Positions 38,640-47,236 of a DNA stretch of 64,000 bases are shown piece by piece. The translations under genes were made by a program, and so were the position numbers. Source of the DNA: Chengkuizengella axinellae (GTDB lineage: Bacteria > Bacillota > Bacilli > Paenibacillales > KCTC-33759); contig NZ_JAVAMP010000011.1 of assembly GCF_030730905.1 (NCBI RefSeq), forward strand, positions 101,054-165,053, given 5' to 3'. The stretch's first letter is position 1; each line of letters starts with the position of its first letter. The notes beneath the pieces were generated by a model. That model was given only the letters and a program-made list of their open reading frames with translations. It was not told the DNA's origin and searched no databases.

Positions 38640-39178
38640 TCTCCCTCAATCATATTCTTACTTTTAATGTTATTCAAAGATTTACAATTGAGTGAGAAAA
38701 CATGAAAATTTAATTTCCTCTCAAACGTTGTTTAATTCTTTAGCATCATATTATTTGTTCTCCGCTAAGCAAACTCATAACTAATTCAACTCCAACCCTT
38801 CCAATTTTTTCCTTCGTGTTTACCCTGAAAAAGACCCGACAGGCTCATCTTCAAATCGAATAACCACAGGAAACAACAATTTTCATCTTGTACAACCAAT
38901 CTATAATTGAACTAGGCAAGAAAAAACATTTTTATGAGCTTCATTTAAAGTAAAATTCCTAACCTTAAATCCCTCTCCGGGTGATAGAAAGACAACAATT
39001 CATTATTATACCCACCATTTACGAATCTTTTGGATATCTTCTTCAGGGATCAATTAATAGATTCTCTCTATTTATTAAAACTACTTCTTTATTCAATTAC
39101 AGTAAATGTATAATAAGAATAATATTTTGTACTTCTAAACACCCAATAATTTGTTTATTTAAATTATAGTGATATATA
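38640..39178. other. Intergenic region with no intact gene
   Basis: About 540 AT-rich nt. On the minus strand near 38820-38920 two frames can be joined into a protein-like tract (SSIIDWLYKM then FPVVIRFEDEPVGSFSG and a stop), suggesting a decayed gene whose family I do not recognise. No operator or RNA signal seen. Confidence 0.35.
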
Positions 39179-39370
39179 TTAACTAAGCGGAAATGCCTTA
39201 TTAGGTCTCGGCCTCCTTACTAATTCTCCACTGCAATTTGGACATACATGTTCTGTTTCTTCAGCACATTTTTCACAGAATGTACATTCATGTGTACATA
39301 TAAATGCTAAACCGTCCTTTTGAATATCAGCCTCACACTTCTCACATTTTGTTCTCATTTCTAATGCCAT
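39179..39370 (-). CDS. DUF1272 zinc-ribbon protein
   Basis: A 63-residue protein with four Cys pairs or near-pairs: CEKCEAD, CTHECTFCEKC and CPNC. The pattern EMRTKCEKC...FICTHECTFC...CPNCSGELVRRPRP matches DUF1272. It probably folds around two zinc ions. Function unknown. The start follows TAGGGGG. Confidence 0.88.
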   Translation of the reverse strand: MALEMRTKCEKCEADIQKDGLAFICTHECTFCEKCAEETEHVCPNCSGELVRRPRPNKAFPLS

Positions 39371-39405
39371 ATTATCATTCCCCCTACTTATTATACTTAC
39401 TTTAT

Positions 39406-39779
39406 TTATATCTTTTTCTCTGAAATAATAGAATTCATTCTTTCCATAATAGAGTTGGTGTTTGATATTTCAGCAAACTCATCTTGCAAATTGGCAAGAG
39501 ATATTTTATGGATTAAATCTGCTGAATAATGTGTCCTCCATATATTCCCATTCGATCAAATGCTGCTGTTGCATCAGATACAAGGGTCGTATCGAACCCT
39601 AAATTTCCAGCCATTCGTGTTGTTGTTTCTACACAATGATTCGTTGTCAAACCTGTTATCACTATATTTTCGCAATTTATTTTATGTAAAGTTTCTTCTA
39701 AGTTGGTGCCAATGAATGCACTATTTGTTTGTTTTGAAATGATAATCTCATGTTTAAGTGGTCGAATAAAATTCATCAT
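39406..39779 (-). pseudogene. Isochorismatase-like cysteine hydrolase, 5'-truncated and frameshifted
   Basis: The frame at 39513-39779 reads the C-terminal half of an isochorismatase-fold hydrolase: KQTNSAFIGTNLEETL, then IVITGLTTNHCVETTTRMA with the catalytic Cys, then TLVSDATAAFD. It ends early at GGHIIQQI, but the other frame continues at once with THYSADLIHKISLANLQDEF and runs to a stop at 39406, the expected end of the family, so a frameshift lies near 39540. The N-terminal half with the catalytic Asp and Lys is missing. It abuts the lrp remnant. Confidence 0.8.
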
Positions 39780-39801
39780 CTGACTTGTTTCATACTCATA
39801 A

Positions 39802-40080
39802 TTAGGGTATAGAGCAATTATTAATCCGGAGAATATAAATAAAACCTTGACTGCTTTTATCCTTTTTGAATCAAATAAATGTGATCAATTCAGAGAATTT
39901 TGTAAAGAACAGCCTATTGTTGTTGAATGTCACCGCCTTGCAGGACAATATAGTTATTTGGTTAAAATAATAACCGAGTCTGTAAATCATCTTGAATCAT
40001 TTATTGATGCATCTATGGAGTTTGGCCAACCTTCTACCTTAGTTAACTTATCTTCCCCCGTAAAATTCAAACCTGTTTAA
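39802..40080 (+). pseudogene. Lrp/AsnC-family regulator lacking its DNA-binding domain
   Basis: From 39802 the plus strand reads GYRAIINPENINKTLTAFIL, VVECHRLAGQYSYLVKI, NHLESFIDASMEFGQPSTL and ends VNLSSPVKF, which is the hinge plus complete ligand-binding (RAM) domain of Lrp-type regulators. A stop codon at 39799-39801 precedes it, and the helix-turn-helix of about 60 residues is absent. A TTG at 39847 could start a 77-residue stand-alone domain, but there is no ribosome site. Most likely a remnant. Confidence 0.75.
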
Positions 40081-40086
40081 TAACTA

Positions 40087-40125
40087 AAACTCCTACTAAT
40101 TTATCAAGGTCGTAGGAGTTTTTAT
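40087..40125 (+). terminator. Terminator of the lrp remnant
   Basis: AAACTCCTAC and GTAGGAGTTT form a 10-bp stem, loop of 15 nt, T-run behind. Its survival shows where the original lrp transcript ended. Confidence 0.85.
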
Positions 40126-40158
40126 TTTCTTAATATTGGATTTTCTTTTTTCAGAGAT

Positions 40159-40362
40159 TCACGCCTCATCCTTAGACCGTAAAATTTTTTTCATTCTTTT
40201 TACAAACTTGCTTCTTGGCATGAGTACACTATGCTGACACCCTAAACATTTAATTCGAATATCCATCCCCATCCTGATAATTTCCATTTCATTGGTTCCA
40301 CAAGGATGTTGTTTTTTCATTTGTACTACATCACCAAGTTGAAATTCAGTGTTATTATCCAT
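40159..40362 (-). CDS. DUF951 family protein
   Basis: A 67-residue protein with FQLGDVVQMKKQHPCGTNEMEIIRMGMDIRIKCLGC, the DUF951 signature: a beta-rich zinc-ribbon-like fold with Cys in HPCG and CLGC. It ends basic (KFVKRMKKILRSKDEA). The start at 40362 follows AGGGG; a longer frame starting at 40386 is less likely. It follows the DUF3343 gene by 28 nt and is probably cotranscribed. Confidence 0.85.
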   Translation of the reverse strand: MDNNTEFQLGDVVQMKKQHPCGTNEMEIIRMGMDIRIKCLGCQHSVLMPRSKFVKRMKKILRSKDEA

Positions 40363-40390
40363 CCTTTTTTCCCCTACCTCTCTCATTAAT

Positions 40391-40633
40391 CTATTTCACT
40401 TCTACATAATGTTTTTCTTTTCTTTCAAATATACCTTTTATTTCTACCTTTTGAGAAATAATTATCTCTTTCACTTCTTGCAATTCTTCCCTACTAAATT
40501 CTATTGATAGGGCGCATCCTGCTGTAATTTCTTTTGGAGTTGGACAAGTATCAATATCAATATCTGCATATTCTAAAAGCATTTCTGCTCTTAAAGCTTG
40601 TTGAGTTGAATCAAACGCAATCAACATATCCAT
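40391..40633 (-). CDS. DUF3343 protein, putative Se/S carrier-like
   Basis: An 80-residue protein: MDMLIAFDSTQQALRAEMLL at the start and DTCPTPKEITAGCALSIEF in the middle, with Cys at about 38 and 48. DUF3343 proteins are proposed sulfur or selenium carriers and often occur near cysteine desulfurase or selenium genes. Here a family desulfurase gene is about 0.9 kb away on the same strand, with yyaC (opposite strand) between. The role is inferred from that association. Start at 40633 behind GAGG. Confidence 0.8.
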   Translation of the reverse strand: MDMLIAFDSTQQALRAEMLLEYADIDIDTCPTPKEITAGCALSIEFSREELQEVKEIIISQKVEIKGIFERKEKHYVEVK

Positions 40634-40760
40634 TAAAAACAACCTCATTTTTTAAATAAGTAGTATAAATCATAGATTACATTCATATACTAGTAAAGTA
40701 ACTACATTTCAGTTTCATAGGTAACAGTTTGCTTTATCTTTATATTTTAGGAGGACTATT

Positions 40761-41354
40761 ATGAGATTAGGCTCTAAACACACTAAAGTTGATACAAAGT
40801 ATTATAAGATTGCCCACAATGATCCAAATCATACTAAATATCTTACCAATGGCTTATACCAGATGTTATCCAACGTTTCAAACCGAAAAATAATCGTATT
40901 ATGTATTGGATCTGATCGATCTACTGGAGATTCTTTGGGTCCTTTAGTTGGTTATCATCTCAGCCAATTTAAAAACAGTAGTTTCAAAATTTTTGGAACC
41001 TTAGATGAGCCTGTTCATGCTGTAAATCTAAATGATAAAATAACTGAAATTAAAAATCAATATCACAATCCTTTCATCATTGCAGTGGATGCATGTCTTG
41101 GGAAAGTAACAAGTGTTGGTCATATCCAAATTGGAGATGGTCCTTTAAAACCTGGTGCAGGAGTAAATAAAAATTTACCTGCAGTAGGTGATATACATGT
41201 AACTGGTATAGTGAATGTTAGCGGATTTATGGAGTATTTTGTATTGCAAAACACTCGATTAAATTTAGTTGTAAACATGTCAAAAATCATTGCAGATTCT
41301 ATCCAACTTTCCACTCGTTATTTTGGACATCAGTCAGTTAACCATACAGTTTAA
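40761..41354 (+). CDS. yyaC: Sporulation protein YyaC (GPR-protease-like fold)
   Basis: A 197-residue protein with IIVLCIGSDRSTGDSLGPLVGYHL at about residues 48-71 and IAVDACLGKVTSVGHIQIGDGPLKPGAG in the middle, matching the YyaC family related to the germination protease GPR. In B. subtilis yyaC lies beside spo0J and is expressed in the forespore. The presence of this gene suggests a spore former. TAGGAGG precedes the ATG. Confidence 0.92.
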   Translation: MRLGSKHTKVDTKYYKIAHNDPNHTKYLTNGLYQMLSNVSNRKIIVLCIGSDRSTGDSLGPLVGYHLSQFKNSSFKIFGTLDEPVHAVNLNDKITEIKNQYHNPFIIAVDACLGKVTSVGHIQIGDGPLKPGAGVNKNLPAVGDIHVTGIVNVSGFMEYFVLQNTRLNLVVNMSKIIADSIQLSTRYFGHQSVNHTV

Positions 41355-41491
41355 AGAAAAAAACCACAATAAATGAACCTATTTTCTAATTTAATTATCA
41401 CATTAGAATCACCATTATGTATTTTTTAATTTTGAACTCTTGTTATTATGATATACATTAATAATATATGCTTTACAATATGATCTTTTTT

Positions 41492-42643
41492 TCATCTATT
41501 TGCAATATTTTGGACTGCATCTATGAATTCATCGACTTCATCTGTGGTAGTAAAATAACCTACACTAGCTCTGACGGCTCCAAGTTTTACAGTTCCAACG
41601 GTCTCATGAGCCAAAGGAGTACAGTGATATCCAGATCTTACAGCAATATTATACTTTCGATCTAAACGAAAGGCTACTTGAGAAGCTTCTATAGTTTCAA
41701 CATTGAATGAAGTGATTCCAGTTTTATTATCCCCTAATTTTGGGCCTAATATTTTCACTTGTGGTATGTTTAATAACCCTAGCATCAATCGTTGGGTAAG
41801 TTCCCATTCCTTTGCATGAATCTTCTCTACTGTTTCATTTAATACAAACTTAACCCCTTCATTCAATCCAGCTATTCCAGGTGTGTTCTGTGTTCCTGAT
41901 TCATATCGATCAGGTCTAATTGTAGGTTGCTCTATCTTTTCAGACTGACTACCTGTACCTCCATGCATTAAAGGTTCCACATCTATATCTGGATGAATAT
42001 ATATACCTCCTGTCCCCTGTGGGCCTAATAAACCTTTATGTCCTGGAAATGCCAATATATCTATTCCCATTCCATCTACATCTATCGGGATAAGACCAGC
42101 TGATTGAGCAGCATCTACTAAAGTAATTAATCCATGTTTCTTTGCAATCTTATTGATTTGATCAATAGGTAAAATACTACCAATAAGATTTGAGCTATGA
42201 TTGCAAATCATTAATTTCGTATTTGTTTGAATGGCATTTTCGATTTCCTCTAGATTGATTTCTCCTAATTTATTAGTTTTCACATATGTAACTTCGATAT
42301 CTGAATTTTTCTTTAAATATTCTAAGGGTCTTCTAACAGAGTTATGTTCTACACTCGTACAAACCACATGATCTTTTGGTTTTAATATTCCCTTGATGGC
42401 TAAGTTTAGGGCTTCCGTAGTATTTAAACAAAACGAAATGTGATTAGGATCATCAATTTGAAACAAACTGGCTAAATTCACACGAGTTTGAAAAATTATT
42501 CTACTAGCTTGTACAGCCATTTGATGGCTACCTCTTCCTGGATTAGCTGCATATAGCATAACAGCTTCAGTCATTGCCTCAACAACTTGTTTAGGTTTAG
42601 GCCAGGACGATGCTGCATTATCAAAATATTTCAATGAGATCAT
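41492..42643 (-). CDS. Cysteine desulfurase family protein (class V aminotransferase)
   Basis: A 383-residue PLP enzyme. FDNAASSWPKP opens the protein, the PLP lysine is in AFPGHKGLLGPQGTGG, and the active-site loop reads AVRSGYHCTPLAHETVG with the catalytic Cys. This pattern belongs to the TIGR01977 branch rather than housekeeping SufS or IscS. It takes sulfur from cysteine as a persulfide. Acceptors are unknown; DUF3343 nearby is a candidate. It lies just downstream of parB on the same strand behind a terminator. Confidence 0.9.
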   Translation of the reverse strand: MISLKYFDNAASSWPKPKQVVEAMTEAVMLYAANPGRGSHQMAVQASRIIFQTRVNLASLFQIDDPNHISFCLNTTEALNLAIKGILKPKDHVVCTSVEHNSVRRPLEYLKKNSDIEVTYVKTNKLGEINLEEIENAIQTNTKLMICNHSSNLIGSILPIDQINKIAKKHGLITLVDAAQSAGLIPIDVDGMGIDILAFPGHKGLLGPQGTGGIYIHPDIDVEPLMHGGTGSQSEKIEQPTIRPDRYESGTQNTPGIAGLNEGVKFVLNETVEKIHAKEWELTQRLMLGLLNIPQVKILGPKLGDNKTGITSFNVETIEASQVAFRLDRKYNIAVRSGYHCTPLAHETVGTVKLGAVRASVGYFTTTDEVDEFIDAVQNIANR

Positions 42644-42883
42644 ATATCGAGTCCCCTCTCATTTTTCATTATTTTTTATCATAATATAATCAAAGGAATA
42701 TTTCACTTTCTCTAAATATCTATACCCTTTCATAATCATCTAACTGCTAATTCTATTTAAAATAAAAGTTACATCTGTTTTAAACTTCCCTATTTTAGAA
42801 AAAACTCCGTTTAGAGTTTCTGATGTAATCAAATACTTTCCAATCACCTTTATTATAATATTGAAGTGGACCAATTATAATGG
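42644..42883. other. Spacer between parB and the desulfurase gene
   Basis: AT-rich; contains a small hairpin AAACTC-GAGTTT (42802-42819) whose sequence AAAAACTCCG loosely resembles the intergenic repeat, and TTACATC/GATGTAA arms about 50 nt apart. No gene seen. Confidence 0.35.
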
Positions 42884-42950
42884 TATAAAAAAACATACCA
42901 TTTTTCATTACAAACCTAAGATTTTTCAGAATGAAATGGTATGTTTTTAT
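42884..42950 (-). terminator. Terminator of the parA-parB operon
   Basis: AAACATACCATTTTTCATT and AATGAAATGGTATGTTT form a long, nearly perfect stem with a 20-nt loop; the minus-strand copy is followed by TTTTTTT. Confidence 0.9.
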
Positions 42951-42962
42951 ATGTTGTTTTTT

Positions 42963-43799
42963 TTACAATAAATCTAGTAACCTTTGCAAGTCATCTTTAG
43001 AAAAATATGAAAGTTCTATAATTCCCTTATCATTTTGATTGTTTTTTATTTTCACTGTTGTTTTATATTTATTTCTCAATTCATCTTCAACCTGTATAAT
43101 AAATGGATTGTTTGTTTTTTTCGATTTCTTCTTCTTAGGTTGTATTTCCTGACTGTTCTGAATTGCTTTTTCTAACTCTCTTACACTCCACTCGTTTTTA
43201 ATGGTTAAGTTCGTCATCTCTTTTTTTAAATCATTATCTTTCAGTCCCACAATTGCCCTTGCATGACCCATTGAAATTGTTCCACGTGAAACATATTGTT
43301 TAATTTCACTTGGTAGTTGAATTAAACGCAAGAAATTCGCTATATGAGACCTGGATTTACCGACCTTAACAGATAATTCTTCCTGAGTTAATTGAAATTG
43401 ATCAATTAAAGTTTGATAAGCAACAGCAACTTCCATTGGATTCAAATCTTCACGTTGTAAGTTTTCGATTAATGCAATTTCAGTAACTTGTTGATCTGAA
43501 AATGATCGAACGACTGCAGGTATCGTTTTTAATCCGCTTTTTTTTGATGCTCTCCATCTTCTTTCACCAGCTATAATCTCATAACCTTTTAAAACTTGTC
43601 TTACTATTATCGGTTGAATGACACCATGTTCTTTAATTGAAGCAGCTAGTTCATCTATTTTATCATCCTGAAAGTTTTTTCTTGGCTGATACGGATTTGG
43701 TCTTAAGTTAGTTAAACCAATCTGAATAACCTTGTCATCTTCTTTTACATCAAGAGCTGGGATTAAAGCATCTAATCCTCTCCCTAAACGTTTAGTCAA
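42963..43799 (-). CDS. parB: Chromosome-partitioning protein ParB (Spo0J)
   Basis: A 278-residue CTP-dependent DNA clamp. The start is TTG overlapping the parA stop. The N-terminal nucleotide domain has NPYQPRKNF and [15 protein letters not shown] (arginine-rich CTP motif), the central helix-turn-helix reads LTQEELSVKVGKSRSHIANFLRL, and the C-terminus dimerises. It loads at parS sites and recruits SMC near the origin. A parS site lies inside this gene. Confidence 0.97.
   Translation of the reverse strand: MTKRLGRGLDALIPALDVKEDDKVIQIGLTNLRPNPYQPRKNFQDDKIDELAASIKEHGVIQPIIVRQVLKGYEIIAGERRWRASKKSGLKTIPAVVRSFSDQQVTEIALIENLQREDLNPMEVAVAYQTLIDQFQLTQEELSVKVGKSRSHIANFLRLIQLPSEIKQYVSRGTISMGHARAIVGLKDNDLKKEMTNLTIKNEWSVRELEKAIQNSQEIQPKKKKSKKTNNPFIIQVEDELRNKYKTTVKIKNNQNDKGIIELSYFSKDDLQRLLDLL
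43278..43293. promoter_or_regulatory. parS site inside parB
   Basis: TGTTCCACGTGAAACA is an exact match to the 16-bp B. subtilis parS consensus and, as there, lies within the spo0J coding sequence. Confidence 0.95.
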
Positions 43800-44553
43800 C
43801 TGTAATCACTTCCTTAGCAAGATCCAGATACACTTCTGCTCCTTTTGATTTTGCATCATATGTAATGATAGGTTTTCCATGACTTGGTGCTTCGCTAAGT
43901 CTAACATTTCTTGGAATGATCGTTTGATAAACCTTTTCCTGAAAATATTTTTTAACCTCTTCAATCACTTGAATTCCAAGGTTTGTTCTTGCATCTAACA
44001 TTGTCAGTAGTACACCTTCGATTTGTAAGTTAGTATTTAAATGTTTCTGTACTAAACGAACCGTGTTTAAAAGTTGACTCAATCCTTCCAAAGCATAATA
44101 TTCACACTGAATAGGTATTATCACTGAATCAGCAGCAGTTAATGAGTTAACTGTTAAAATACCCAATGAAGGCGGGCAATCTATTAATACATAATCATAT
44201 AAATGCTTAACCAGTTGTATCGATTTTTTTAATCTAATCTCCCTAGAAATAGTAGGAACCAATTCAATTTCAGCACCTGCCAATTGAATAGTTGCTGGGA
44301 TAATATCTAGGTTTTCAATTTCAGATTTGCAGATCGCATCTTTAGGATGTACATCATTAATAATGACATCGTAAATACAATGGACTACATCCGCTTTATT
44401 AATACCTACACCACTTGTAGTATTCCCCTGAGGATCTATGTCTACTAATAAGACCTTTTTCCCTAATGTAGCTAAAGAGGCACCTAAATTAATGGAGGTT
44501 GTTGTTTTTCCAACCCCACCCTTTTGATTTGTAATTGCAATTATTTTTGACAA
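43792..44553 (-). CDS. parA: Chromosome-partitioning ATPase ParA (Soj)
   Basis: A 253-residue deviant Walker ATPase. The P-loop is KGGVGKTTTSINLGA at residues 11-25 (signature lysine Lys11), Walker A' DIDPQGN near 39-45 and DCPPSLG near 122-128. With ParB it positions origins and acts on DnaA. The start is TTG behind GAGGTG. The 3' end overlaps parB by 8 nt. Confidence 0.97.
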   Translation of the reverse strand: MSKIIAITNQKGGVGKTTTSINLGASLATLGKKVLLVDIDPQGNTTSGVGINKADVVHCIYDVIINDVHPKDAICKSEIENLDIIPATIQLAGAEIELVPTISREIRLKKSIQLVKHLYDYVLIDCPPSLGILTVNSLTAADSVIIPIQCEYYALEGLSQLLNTVRLVQKHLNTNLQIEGVLLTMLDARTNLGIQVIEEVKKYFQEKVYQTIIPRNVRLSEAPSHGKPIITYDAKSKGAEVYLDLAKEVITVD

Positions 44554-44723
44554 TGCTCTTTCACCTCATAAAAAAATTAACAAACACTTTTCCCCATATT
44601 ACTCATCAATGATCAATCAAAGAAATAATTGAATATATCTTACTGAAAAACTCAAAATCTTTCTTATGAGTGAACAAAACTCTTCAATCATTAGTATAAT
44701 TACAAAATATTTGATTACAATAT

Positions 44724-44815
44724 GAACAAAAACTCCTATAAGAGCCCTCTCAGAGAGGTCGTCGAATCCTTCTTTAAAGGTAGTTTTTGTTGAAACTTAG
44801 AATTTAAAATTTTAA
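44724..44815. repeat. Intergenic structured repeat, copy A
   Basis: AACAAAAACT (44725-44734) pairs perfectly with AGTTTTTGTT (44782-44791), closing a 67-nt element. Inside are small hairpins CCTCT-cag-AGAGG (44746-44758) and CCTT-AAGG (44768-44780), and the tract GTCGTCGAATCC shared with the neighbouring copy. GAAACTTAGAATTTAAA follows. Confidence 0.65.
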
Positions 44816-44822
44816 TTATCCT

Positions 44823-44930
44823 TAAGTGATAAGAACATCGTTTATCATTGACCTTCGAAAAAGTCGTCTAATCCTTCAGATAAAGATTTTCTTAAAACTT
44901 GAATTTAAATAAATTCTTAAGTTATAAAAA
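44823..44930. repeat. Intergenic structured repeat, copy D (tandem to A)
   Basis: Shares GTCGTC-N-AATCCTTC and AAACTT-GAATTTAAA with copy A and CTTAAGTTATAAAAAA with copy C. The left part has diverged and instead forms TGATAA/TTATCA (44827-44847). The tandem order A then D is in the spacer between noc and parA. Confidence 0.5.
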
Positions 44931-45165
44931 AGAAAAAAAAATATAAATTAATAATCACAACTTTATAAAAGTTCTTGAAATAATATGGGCTAACTCTATT
45001 ATACTATTAAAAACTACTACAGTTATATTATATATTAGAACTTACTGTATTAAAAACAATTAATTTTCAAATATTTAAACAATTACAAAAATGAGTGTAT
45101 TCGTCTGCAGTTTTTTTGATTGTAGTTGATTTGGAGAACAATTTATTGTGGAAATCATGTGTGAG

Positions 45166-45205
45166 CAAAAAATTAAGCTCCCACTCTTGAGTGAAATGGA
45201 AGCTT
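45166..45205 (-). terminator. noc terminator
   Basis: AAGCT...AGCTT arms with an inner CACT/AGTG stem; the minus strand runs into AATTTTTTG. It lies about 47 nt after the noc stop. Confidence 0.7.
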
Positions 45206-45251
45206 TTTGCTATATGTTATAAAAACAAATAAAATCTGTTAATTGAATACA

Positions 45252-46067
45252 TTATTTTTTTGGAATTTTAAATGATATCTCATAGAAGTCATCATGATCT
45301 TTTTCATCTTTAGTAATTTTTAAACCAGAATCAACAACCATGTCAAAAGATTGACGAATCGTATTTAACGCCAATCGAATATCTTTTGAGAAAGAAATTC
45401 GTTTTGATTTTTTTGATTTAGAAATTTCTTTGTAAAGATTAACTCTAGCTTCTGTCTGTTTTACATTCAGGTCTTTTTTTAATATTTCTTCTAACAACTT
45501 TTGTTGCAACTCTTCACTATCTAATGAAAGAAGAGCTCTTGCATGTCTCTCGGTTATTGCTCTAGTTAACAAAGCTGTTTTTACAGGTTCTGAAAGGTTC
45601 AATAAACGTAGCTTATTAGCAATAGTAGACTGGCTTTTTCCAATTCTTTGTGCCAAGCTTTCTTGTGTTAATTCATGTAATTCTATCAACTTCTGATATG
45701 CAGATGCTTCTTCAATAGATGTTAGACCCTCACGTTGTAAGTTCTCTATTAGTGCAATAGAAGCTGCTTGAGAATCATTGTACTCTTTAACAATAGCTGG
45801 TATTGTATCGAGTTCTAATTTTTTTACGGCTCTAAATCTTCGCTCGCCAGCAATAATTTCAAATTTACTATTTCTGACTCGAACTACAATAGGTTGAATT
45901 ACACCATGTGTTTTAATGGTTTGGCACAATTCATCAATTTTATCATCATCAAATACTTCTCTTGGTTGATATGGACTAGGAACAATTTCCTCAACTGAAA
46001 TTTCCTTAACCTCTTCGCTGCCATTTCGATCTGATATACCAAGCAACTTTGAAAACTGATCTTTCAT
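45252..46067 (-). CDS. noc: Nucleoid occlusion protein, ParB paralogue
   Basis: A 271-residue protein homologous to Par[34 protein letters not shown] (CTP motif) and [23 protein letters not shown] (helix-turn-helix). Position between rsmG and parA identifies it as Noc. Noc binds its own sites and the membrane to keep division off the nucleoid. The typical short N-terminal amphipathic helix ([11 protein letters not shown]) is present. Confidence 0.93.
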   Translation of the reverse strand: MKDQFSKLLGISDRNGSEEVKEISVEEIVPSPYQPREVFDDDKIDELCQTIKTHGVIQPIVVRVRNSKFEIIAGERRFRAVKKLELDTIPAIVKEYNDSQAASIALIENLQREGLTSIEEASAYQKLIELHELTQESLAQRIGKSQSTIANKLRLLNLSEPVKTALLTRAITERHARALLSLDSEELQQKLLEEILKKDLNVKQTEARVNLYKEISKSKKSKRISFSKDIRLALNTIRQSFDMVVDSGLKITKDEKDHDDFYEISFKIPKK

Positions 46068-46521
46068 CGTTAATTACCACCTATCTCTCCAAAAAACTAT
46101 AACTAATTTTCAATAATCTATGATGTTAAATAAAATACGAATTAGATACTTAACTAATTCATATATAAGAACAAGATGAAGTGATTCTCTGACAAATGAT
46201 CAAATATCAAATAAGAGAACCAATGAATAAGAATCACTTCTTATGTAAGAAATATTTATAATACTAACTTCTCCATTCAGCTTGATTTTCCTGCCGTAAA
46301 AAAAACTAAAAATACTTTAATAACAAAGATAATGTAATATTCAAGTCTTAATACAATGATCATAACAAACAACTGAAAGAAATGTATGACTAGGATTAAA
46401 ATTAGGTTTTTGCTAAAAGTGGTTAAACTATTCGCCACTATGTTCAAAATTTACACTGTGTATGTTTCACGTGAAACATACACAGATACAAATCATCTAT
46501 TGGATCACTTAATACTATAAA
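46068..46521. other. Spacer between noc and rsmG holding parS
   Basis: 450 AT-rich nt without a gene. The only clear signal is the palindromic parS at 46457-46484. A palindrome-like pair AAGTGATTC (46176) and GAATCACTT (46230) flanks 45 nt, probably an inverted repeat of a terminator or small element. Confidence 0.5.
46457..46484. promoter_or_regulatory. parS site within a 28-bp perfect palindrome
   Basis: TGTTTCACGTGAAACA (46463-46478) is the fully symmetric parS. The symmetry continues 6 bp on each side (TGTGTA and TACACA), giving 28 bp without mismatch. It lies 38 nt after the rsmG stop. Confidence 0.93.
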
Positions 46522-47235
46522 CTAAAACAAAGGCTTCTTTAAAGGAGTACCTGCTTTTCTCGGATACTTTTTGGGTGTATGATCAGTTTTTTGAATGAAT
46601 ATGAAATTTCTATCTGAAAGATCTGGCAACTGACATGAAACAACATTAGATAGAGAACCTTTTAACTCAATCAAACTGTATTTCGCCTCATTGACTTCAT
46701 CAGTAGGATTAACACCCTTCATCGCAACAAAAAAACCACTCTTTTTCACAAAAGGAAGACAGTATTCATTTAATACATTTAATCTAGCAACAGCTCTAGC
46801 GGTTACGAGATCAAACTGATCCCTATATTGAGGCTTCCTGCCAAGCTCCTCTGCTCTTCCATGAACACAAGAAACATTACTGAGCTTTAACTCATTTGTT
46901 AAATGTTCCAAAAAATGAATCCTTTTTTTCAAAGAGTCTATAATGGTTACCTTTAAATGAGGAAACATTATTTTTAAAGGAATACTCGGAAAGCCAGCTC
47001 CAGAACCAATATCAGCAATAGACTCAATATCTGATATAGATTGATAAAAAGATAAAGAAATAGAATCATAAAAGTGTTTAATGAATACCTGCTCTTTATC
47101 TGTAATTGCAGTCAAATTCATTTTTTTATTCCATTCAACAAGAGTTTCAAAATATATTTCAAGCATTTCCCACTGAATAGAAGAAATCTTAATGCTTTTG
47201 TTATTTAACAATAAAGAAAAATGTTCATAATTCAT
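46522..47235 (-). CDS. rsmG: 16S rRNA (guanine527-N7)-methyltransferase
   Basis: A 237-residue S-adenosylmethionine-dependent methyltransferase with motif I IADIGSGAGFPSIPLKIMFP at about 67-86 and VTARAVARLNVL near 140. Loss of this enzyme gives low-level streptomycin resistance in other bacteria. The start at 47235 is behind GAGAGG and 1 nt after the mnmG stop, so the two are coupled. Confidence 0.96.
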   Translation of the reverse strand: MNYEHFSLLLNNKSIKISSIQWEMLEIYFETLVEWNKKMNLTAITDKEQVFIKHFYDSISLSFYQSISDIESIADIGSGAGFPSIPLKIMFPHLKVTIIDSLKKRIHFLEHLTNELKLSNVSCVHGRAEELGRKPQYRDQFDLVTARAVARLNVLNEYCLPFVKKSGFFVAMKGVNPTDEVNEAKYSLIELKGSLSNVVSCQLPDLSDRNFIFIQKTDHTPKKYPRKAGTPLKKPLF

Positions 47236-47236
47236 A

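Larger units (their letters stand above)
44554..45165. other. Long AT-rich spacer between noc and parA carrying repeats
   Basis: No gene. It carries the tandem repeat copies A and D (listed apart) and at about 45080-45130 a possible third degenerate copy (TTCGTCTGCAGTTTTTTTGATTG). The remainder is very AT-rich and includes the parA promoter region. Confidence 0.5.

Noticed and set aside
38981..39169. Open frame of 62 codons on the plus strand
   Set aside because: Composition is Ile/Phe/Ser-rich as expected from AT-rich noise, and no ribosome site precedes it.
42802..42819. AAACTC/GAGTTT hairpin as a fifth repeat copy
   Set aside because: Only about 10 bases resemble the repeat, and the closing arms are absent.
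44554..45165. Riboswitch reading of the tandem repeat
   Set aside because: The next plus-strand gene is far away and the neighbouring genes run on the minus strand, so the copies are not in an obvious 5' leader; no known aptamer core recognised.
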